NCBI RefSeq assembly: GCF_030056575.1
Contig: NZ_JASHHX010000006.1
Coordinates: forward strand, 62,001 to 126,000
DNA from: Rhodoblastus sp. 17X3
Lineage (GTDB): Bacteria; Pseudomonadota; Alphaproteobacteria; Rhizobiales; Beijerinckiaceae
DNA: 64,000 nt
Direction: 5' to 3'
Positions 59,712 to 64,000 of this stretch are shown one piece after another; within the stretch, counting starts at the first letter, position 1, and every line of letters begins with the position of its first letter. Both the position numbers and the translations under genes were made by a program. A model generated the notes under the pieces. That model saw nothing but the letters and a program-made list of their open reading frames with translations. It was not told where the DNA came from and did no database searches.

Positions 59712-61369
59712 GCCGTCGCGGCGGGATCTCGCGGCGCTCGCTCGTCATCGGCCTGTGCGGCGGAAGCGCGGCGGCGGGCAAGCTCGCGCTGGCCGCCGCG
59801 CCGGCCAGGGCGGCGGGCAATGTCATGCGCATCGACGACAAGGCCGCCGGAACGCCGATCAATCCCTTCATCTATGGCTCGAACGAGATCGGGACCATGG
59901 ACGGCAACGGTCCCAGTGTCGATTTCGACCGCAAGGCCGGGGCGACCATTCGCCGCCTCGGCGGCAATCTGATGACGCCCTATAACTGGGTCAACAATTC
60001 CACCAACGCCGGGAAGGATTATCGCCACGCCAATGGCGCCTTTCTGCTTGGCGTGCTCGACGTCCCGAAAAAGGCGTGGCGGGAGCCCGCCGCCGTCGTC
60101 GAGGCCTTTCTCGCCAATAGCCGCAGCGCGGGCGCGCGCAGCCTGCTCACCCTGCCGCTCGCGGGCTATGTCGCGGCGGATTTCGACGGCGACGTGACCC
60201 CGGCACAGGCCGCGCCCTCGGCGCGCTTCCTGCCCATCGACTGGTCCGCGCGGGCGGCAGGCGACGACCAGCCCGCGCGGGGGGAAAGCAACGATAAGAT
60301 CAACATTCCCTCCCTGCTGGAGCGGCTGGTCGCCCGCCACGGCGGCGCGGCCTCTGGCGGGGTCCGGGGCTATTATCTCGACAACGAGCCGGGCCTGTGG
60401 CCCGAAACCCATCCGCGCATCGTCCCCAAGCCGGTGACGATCAAGTCCCTGATCGACCGGTCGCTGCGCGCCGCCAAGGCGATCAAGGCGGCCGATCCCG
60501 ACGCTTTCGTGCTGGGGCCGGCGAGCTGGGGCGCGACGGAATATGTCGATTTCGTCAAGGCGTCCGATTGGGACGTCTACCGTAGCCATGGCTCCTTCCT
60601 CGGCGCCTATCTCGACGCCTTCCGTCAGGAATCCGAACGCGTCGGACGCCGCCTGCTCGATGCGCTCGACCTGCACTGGTATCCGTTCAACCGGCGCGGA
60701 ACTCTCTTCCGCACCGAAGACGCTGCTCTCTCCGGCGCGATCCTCGACGCGCCGCGCTCCTTTGACGAGGCCGGATTCTGCGAGAACAGCTGGGTCGCGG
60801 ATGCGTTGGGCTGCCGCCCGCGCGAGAGGCTTTTCCTGCCCTTGCTGCCGAGCCTCAAGCAGATCGTGGACACGAAATATCCCGGGACGGCTCTGTCCTT
60901 CGGCGAATTCAATTTTGGCGGCGCCGGCTTGCCGGCGACCGGCCTCGCCATCGCAGATGTTCTGGGGCGTTTCGGCCGTTTCGGCGTGGCCTTCGCCAAT
61001 CACTGGGGCTCGCTGGACGGCTTTATCGGCGAGGCCTATCGGCTTTATCGCCAGCGCGATGGTTCTGGCGAATGCTTTGGCGACACGGCTTTGCCGGTGA
61101 CAGGGGCCGGGGCGGATGTGTCCGTTTTCGCCGCGCGCAGCCAAAGTTCGGGCCGGGCGAGCCTTATCGCGCTCAACAGAAGCGAAAAACCCGTCCTGCT
61201 GGATTTGGCCTTCGCATCGGGCGTTGCGCCGGCGCTGCGTGGCGTCGCAGGTTTCGACGAGGCCAACCGGAGTTTCTCCGAACTGACGGAGCGGCCTCAG
61301 CCCGCCGGGGAGGGGGCGATCCGGCTCGTGATGCCTCCGCGCGCGGCGCGGCGCTACAGCTTCGCCTGA
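59708..61369 (+). CDS. Tat-exported glycoside hydrolase family 44 enzyme
   Basis: A 553-residue secreted glycosidase. TTG at 59708 overlaps the upstream TGA and gives SRRGGISRRSLVIGLCGG, a Tat-type signal (SRRSL). The GH44 core includes NPFIYGSNEIGTMDG and ATIRRLGGNLMTPYNWVNN. Glu227 in YYLDNEPGLW and Glu400 in SFGEFNFGG are the expected acid/base and nucleophile; their spacing of 173 equals that of E186 and E359 in Clostridium Cel44A as I recall it. Known GH44 enzymes cut beta-1,4-glucan or xyloglucan. Here it sits in a synthesis cluster, suggesting trimming or release of the polymer. Confidence 0.87.
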   Translation: MSRRGGISRRSLVIGLCGGSAAAGKLALAAAPARAAGNVMRIDDKAAGTPINPFIYGSNEIGTMDGNGPSVDFDRKAGATIRRLGGNLMTPYNWVNNSTNAGKDYRHANGAFLLGVLDVPKKAWREPAAVVEAFLANSRSAGARSLLTLPLAGYVAADFDGDVTPAQAAPSARFLPIDWSARAAGDDQPARGESNDKINIPSLLERLVARHGGAASGGVRGYYLDNEPGLWPETHPRIVPKPVTIKSLIDRSLRAAKAIKAADPDAFVLGPASWGATEYVDFVKASDWDVYRSHGSFLGAYLDAFRQESERVGRRLLDALDLHWYPFNRRGTLFRTEDAALSGAILDAPRSFDEAGFCENSWVADALGCRPRERLFLPLLPSLKQIVDTKYPGTALSFGEFNFGGAGLPATGLAIADVLGRFGRFGVAFANHWGSLDGFIGEAYRLYRQRDGSGECFGDTALPVTGAGADVSVFAARSQSSGRASLIALNRSEKPVLLDLAFASGVAPALRGVAGFDEANRSFSELTERPQPAGEGAIRLVMPPRAARRYSFA

Positions 61370-61373
61370 TCCG

Positions 61374-62378
61374 TCACAACCCGCAGCGGGACAGGCCCTC
61401 GCGCAGACCGATGCGCGGCGCGACCTTCAGCAGGTTTTCCGCCGCCTCGCCGCGATAGTCGGCGTCGAGCGCGAAAATCCCCATCTCGCCCGGGGTCGGC
61501 GCCAGCGCCTGCGCCTTGCCGAAGGGCAGGCCGACTTTTCGCGCGATTTTGGCCGGGATGGCCAAGGCCTGCCGCAACGCTGTTTCGGACTCGGACCATT
61601 CCCGCAGCGGCGCACGGCCGAGCTTTTCCGCCAGGGCCTGAAAATAATCGTTCCAGGGCGGCGCTTCCGGGCCGACGGCGTTGAGCGCGGAGAAAGGCGC
61701 AAGCGTTTCGCGATTCCTGCCGGTCAGCAGGCGGCTCGCCGCCAGCGCCTGTTCGGCCAGATCGTCGATATGGATCAGGGCGGCGCGGCCATTTGCGCGC
61801 GGAAAAGTCCCCCAGCCGCCGCAGGAAATGCGCGCCGCCATTTTCTCGATCCAGAACGGGCTTCCGGGGCCATAGACGATCCCGGGCCGCAAGGCGATGG
61901 CCCGGCGCGAAGCCGCCCCGGCGCTCCAGCTGCGATAAAGCTCTTCGCAGCGCGCCTTGGCGAAGGCGTAGGGCGCCAGCGGCCCTTCCGGCGCGTCCGT
62001 TTCGACGATGCGGCCTTCGCGCGCGCCATAGACCGCGACGGAGCTGAAGGCGAGCAGGGAGACGACCTTGGCCTCCGACATCGCGGCCAGCAAATGTTCC
62101 GCCTGACGCGGCATGGCCCCCTCGTCGCCATAGGCGGCGTGGATCACGAGATCGACGCCCGCCACGGCGGCGCGGACCTGCGCGGGGTCGTCGAGATCGC
62201 AGGCGATGATTTGGACGCCGGGGCGCGCGTCGGGGCGGGCGCGGCGGGCGCCGGCCCTGATGTCGAAATCTTCCGCCAGCGCCGCCAGCAAGGCGGAGCC
62301 GATGAATCCGCCCGCCCCGGTGATCAGGGCGCGCGGGCGCAGGGAAGGCGGCAGTTCCGGCATAAGCAACTCCGGCAT
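61374..62378 (-). CDS. NAD-dependent epimerase/dehydratase (short-chain family)
   Basis: A 334-residue extended SDR. The NAD motif is ALITGAGGFIGSALLAAL; catalytic Ser lies in LLAFSSVAVYG and the Tyr-Lys pair in YAFAKARCEEL (YxxxK). RPGIVYGPGSPFW and AALIHIDDLAEQ are typical of UDP-sugar epimerases or dehydratases. It should act on a nucleotide sugar or polyprenyl-linked sugar of the cluster. It converges on the GH44 gene and is 16 bases after the flippase on the same strand. Confidence 0.9.
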   Translation of the reverse strand: MPELLMPELPPSLRPRALITGAGGFIGSALLAALAEDFDIRAGARRARPDARPGVQIIACDLDDPAQVRAAVAGVDLVIHAAYGDEGAMPRQAEHLLAAMSEAKVVSLLAFSSVAVYGAREGRIVETDAPEGPLAPYAFAKARCEELYRSWSAGAASRRAIALRPGIVYGPGSPFWIEKMAARISCGGWGTFPRANGRAALIHIDDLAEQALAASRLLTGRNRETLAPFSALNAVGPEAPPWNDYFQALAEKLGRAPLREWSESETALRQALAIPAKIARKVGLPFGKAQALAPTPGEMGIFALDADYRGEAAENLLKVAPRIGLREGLSRCGL

Positions 62379-62394
62379 GCGGTCTCTCGAAGGG

Positions 62395-63837
62395 TCAGGT
62401 TTTCGCGGCCTTCTTGCCCATCAGTTCGGCCACCCCATTGAGGCGCGAGCGGGCGAACAGGGCCAGGAACAGGCCGTAGATCGCGACACCCCCGCCAATC
62501 TGTAGCGCGACCTGCGCCAATTGGCCGAAGGGCGGCAGGGCGTGGCGCAGGCCGACGACGGCGGCCCCCATCAAGGCGGCGAGGCTCCAGGCCGGCGCCA
62601 GCGCCAGGAAGCGGTCGCGCCGGCTCCAGTCGAGCAGGTGCGACGAGACTCCTATGGCGATCAGCGCCTGCGCGAGGTCGCCGGCGATGCGCGCAAGGCC
62701 GACGCTGAGCGGGCCGAGCGGTACGCCGGCGAGCGTCACGCCTATGGTGACGACGGAGGCGGCGACATTTGCGATCACGCTATATTCCGGCCGGGCGCGC
62801 GCCGACAGCGCCGTAAAAACCAGCCGCGCCGGAATGGAGATGGCGCTGCCGATCGCGAGGCAGATTCCGATGTCGATCGACTGGTCCCAGCCCGGCCCCG
62901 CGATCAGCGGCAGCAAGGTGGGGGTGACGGCGGCGAGGCCGACGAAAACCGGGGCGGTGCCGAGCGAGGCGTAGGAAATCACGGACTTCGCCCGCGCGCG
63001 CAGGCGCGCCGTGTCGTGCTGCAGCGGGGAAAAGAAAGAGAAGGCGATGTTGTGGGCGGTCGCGCCGACGGCGCCGCGGATCGGCTCGACGAGGCGCATC
63101 GCCATGTTGAGATAACCGAGCGTGGTCAGGCCATAGATGCCGCCGACGAGATAGTTGAAGGCCAGGAAGGTCAGATTGTCCATCATCCGGTCGATCAGCG
63201 CCAGGCCGCCATAGCGGGCGAGGTCGCGCAAATGGCCGACCGAGCGGCTGGGCAGGATGATGACGTCCCGCATCCATGCCTGCAGCAGCAGAGCGCGGGC
63301 GACCGAGACCAGCAGCCTTTGCATGATGAGCGCCCAGACCCCGCCCCCCGCGAGGGCGATGGCCAGCGAGGCGACGATGCCGATGGCGTTGCCCAGCAGG
63401 GTCGCCTTGGCGAGATCGGCGAAGCGGCGGCGGCGGCGGATCAATCCGGTGAGAATGTCGGAATGGCCCGAGAAAAAGCATGAGACCATGCCGACTGGCA
63501 GCGCCCAGACGAATTGCGGCTCGTCATAGGCGCGCGCGAGCATCAGGCCGAGCGGAATCGACAACGCGACGCAGGCGAGGCTGGCAAGCCAGCTGGCGGT
63601 GAGCGCCGCGCGCAGATGGGCGAGCCGCAGCACCTTGCGCTGGGCCAGCGCCTCCTCGAAGGGCGCGCCGACCACGACGCTCGCCAGCGTCACCACGGTC
63701 AGGATCAGGGCCGAGACGCCGAAGTCGCGCGGGTTGAGGCAGCGCGACAGCACCGCCGTGCTGGCCGTGAGCATGGCGATGCGGCCTATCGCGTCGATGC
63801 TCGACCAGCCCAGCCATTTGAACAGACGATGACGCAA
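62395..63837 (-). CDS. Polysaccharide flippase, MOP superfamily (Wzx-like)
   Basis: A 480-residue membrane protein with about 12-14 helices. The N-terminus KWLGWSSIDAIGRIAMLTASTAVLSRCLNPRDFG is typical of lipid-linked polysaccharide flippases; LARYGGLALIDRMMDNLTFLAFNYLVGGIYG marks the central helices. It probably flips the undecaprenyl-linked repeat made by this cluster. It differs clearly from the flippase at 22978-24444. Short tandem repeats lie just before its start. Confidence 0.88.
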   Translation of the reverse strand: MRHRLFKWLGWSSIDAIGRIAMLTASTAVLSRCLNPRDFGVSALILTVVTLASVVVGAPFEEALAQRKVLRLAHLRAALTASWLASLACVALSIPLGLMLARAYDEPQFVWALPVGMVSCFFSGHSDILTGLIRRRRRFADLAKATLLGNAIGIVASLAIALAGGGVWALIMQRLLVSVARALLLQAWMRDVIILPSRSVGHLRDLARYGGLALIDRMMDNLTFLAFNYLVGGIYGLTTLGYLNMAMRLVEPIRGAVGATAHNIAFSFFSPLQHDTARLRARAKSVISYASLGTAPVFVGLAAVTPTLLPLIAGPGWDQSIDIGICLAIGSAISIPARLVFTALSARARPEYSVIANVAASVVTIGVTLAGVPLGPLSVGLARIAGDLAQALIAIGVSSHLLDWSRRDRFLALAPAWSLAALMGAAVVGLRHALPPFGQLAQVALQIGGGVAIYGLFLALFARSRLNGVAELMGKKAAKT

Positions 63838-63843
63838 ATTTCC

Positions 63844-63908
63844 GCTCCCGGCGCAGCAAAAACTTCTGCTCGCGGCGCACTAAAACCTCTGCTCGCGGCG
63901 CGCTGGGG
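63844..63908. repeat. Short tandem repeats upstream of the flippase
   Basis: Three units of about 23-24 bp, each starting GCTC-G/C-CGGCGC: 63844-63867, 63868-63890 and a shortened third from 63891. The first two also share a C/TAAAAACNTCT end. They lie in the flippase leader region; from 63909 to the window end no gene is seen. Confidence 0.6.
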
Positions 63909-64000
63909 CGCCAAGCCTTCAGCCGCGATCATAGCCGCGCGCCGGGGCTGGCGGGGGAGTTTCGCGTCCGGCGGTTAATATTGGCTTCAGGCGGCTTCGG

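Overview
The window is a GC-rich (roughly two thirds G+C) chromosomal stretch of an alphaproteobacterium, most likely of the order Hyphomicrobiales (Rhizobiales). The gene order supports this: SRP RNA-dnaX-ybaB-recR, ruvCAB-ybgC-tolQRAB-pal-cpoB-tilS-ftsH-glmM, def-fmt-truA, an Hsp20 gene followed by DUF1150, and TrcR (DUF1013), DUF1192 and DUF1465 genes. Protein style suggests the Beijerinckiaceae/Methylocystaceae neighbourhood, but this is inference. No rRNA, tRNA, insertion sequence, prophage or CRISPR array was seen.

Layout. 1-4000: the start of queC, the folate genes pabB-pabC, and nudC with a HIT protein. 3870-7000: SRP RNA, dnaX, ybaB, recR. 7000-10200: a secreted DUF3280-like protein divergent from a two-component system whose sensor kinase is cut by an in-frame TAA. 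10200-19900: rmuC, def-fmt-truA, a chagasin-type inhibitor, an SH3 protein, a 2-hydroxyacid dehydrogenase, a heat-shock operon (Hsp20-DUF1150) behind a sigma-32-like promoter, and recF-recQ. 20000-28600: rpmJ and rpmB with structured leaders, two L,D-transpeptidases, a polysaccharide flippase, CIRCE-controlled groES-groEL and a divergent IHF-alpha-like gene. 28700-36900: accA, serC-serA behind a candidate serC leader RNA, a thioesterase, a flavoprotein, an RluA-type pseudouridine synthase and an acyltransferase. 36900-51900, nearly all on the minus strand: the cell-envelope and recombination block from trcR and ruvCAB through tol-pal to tilS, ftsH and glmM. 52000-64000: DUF1192 and DUF1465 genes, then an exopolysaccharide or O-antigen cluster (Gfo/Idh/MocA oxidoreductase, DUF6492 protein, acyltransferase, two family-2 glycosyltransferases, O-antigen ligase-like polymerase, a Tat-exported GH44 glycosidase, a sugar epimerase and a Wzx-type flippase) that probably continues past the right edge.

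Most of the window is core housekeeping DNA. The points most worth a second look are: the kinase interrupted at codon 118; tilS, which has no ATG, GTG or TTG upstream of its P-loop and seems to start at CTG inside a CTGA overlap with cpoB; tandem hairpin repeats in the rpmB leader; a hairpin that covers the rpmJ ribosome-binding region; the sigma-32 promoter and possible RNA thermometer of hsp20; the serC leader; a short intergenic repeat shared by two distant sites; and the GH44 enzyme embedded in a polysaccharide-synthesis cluster.
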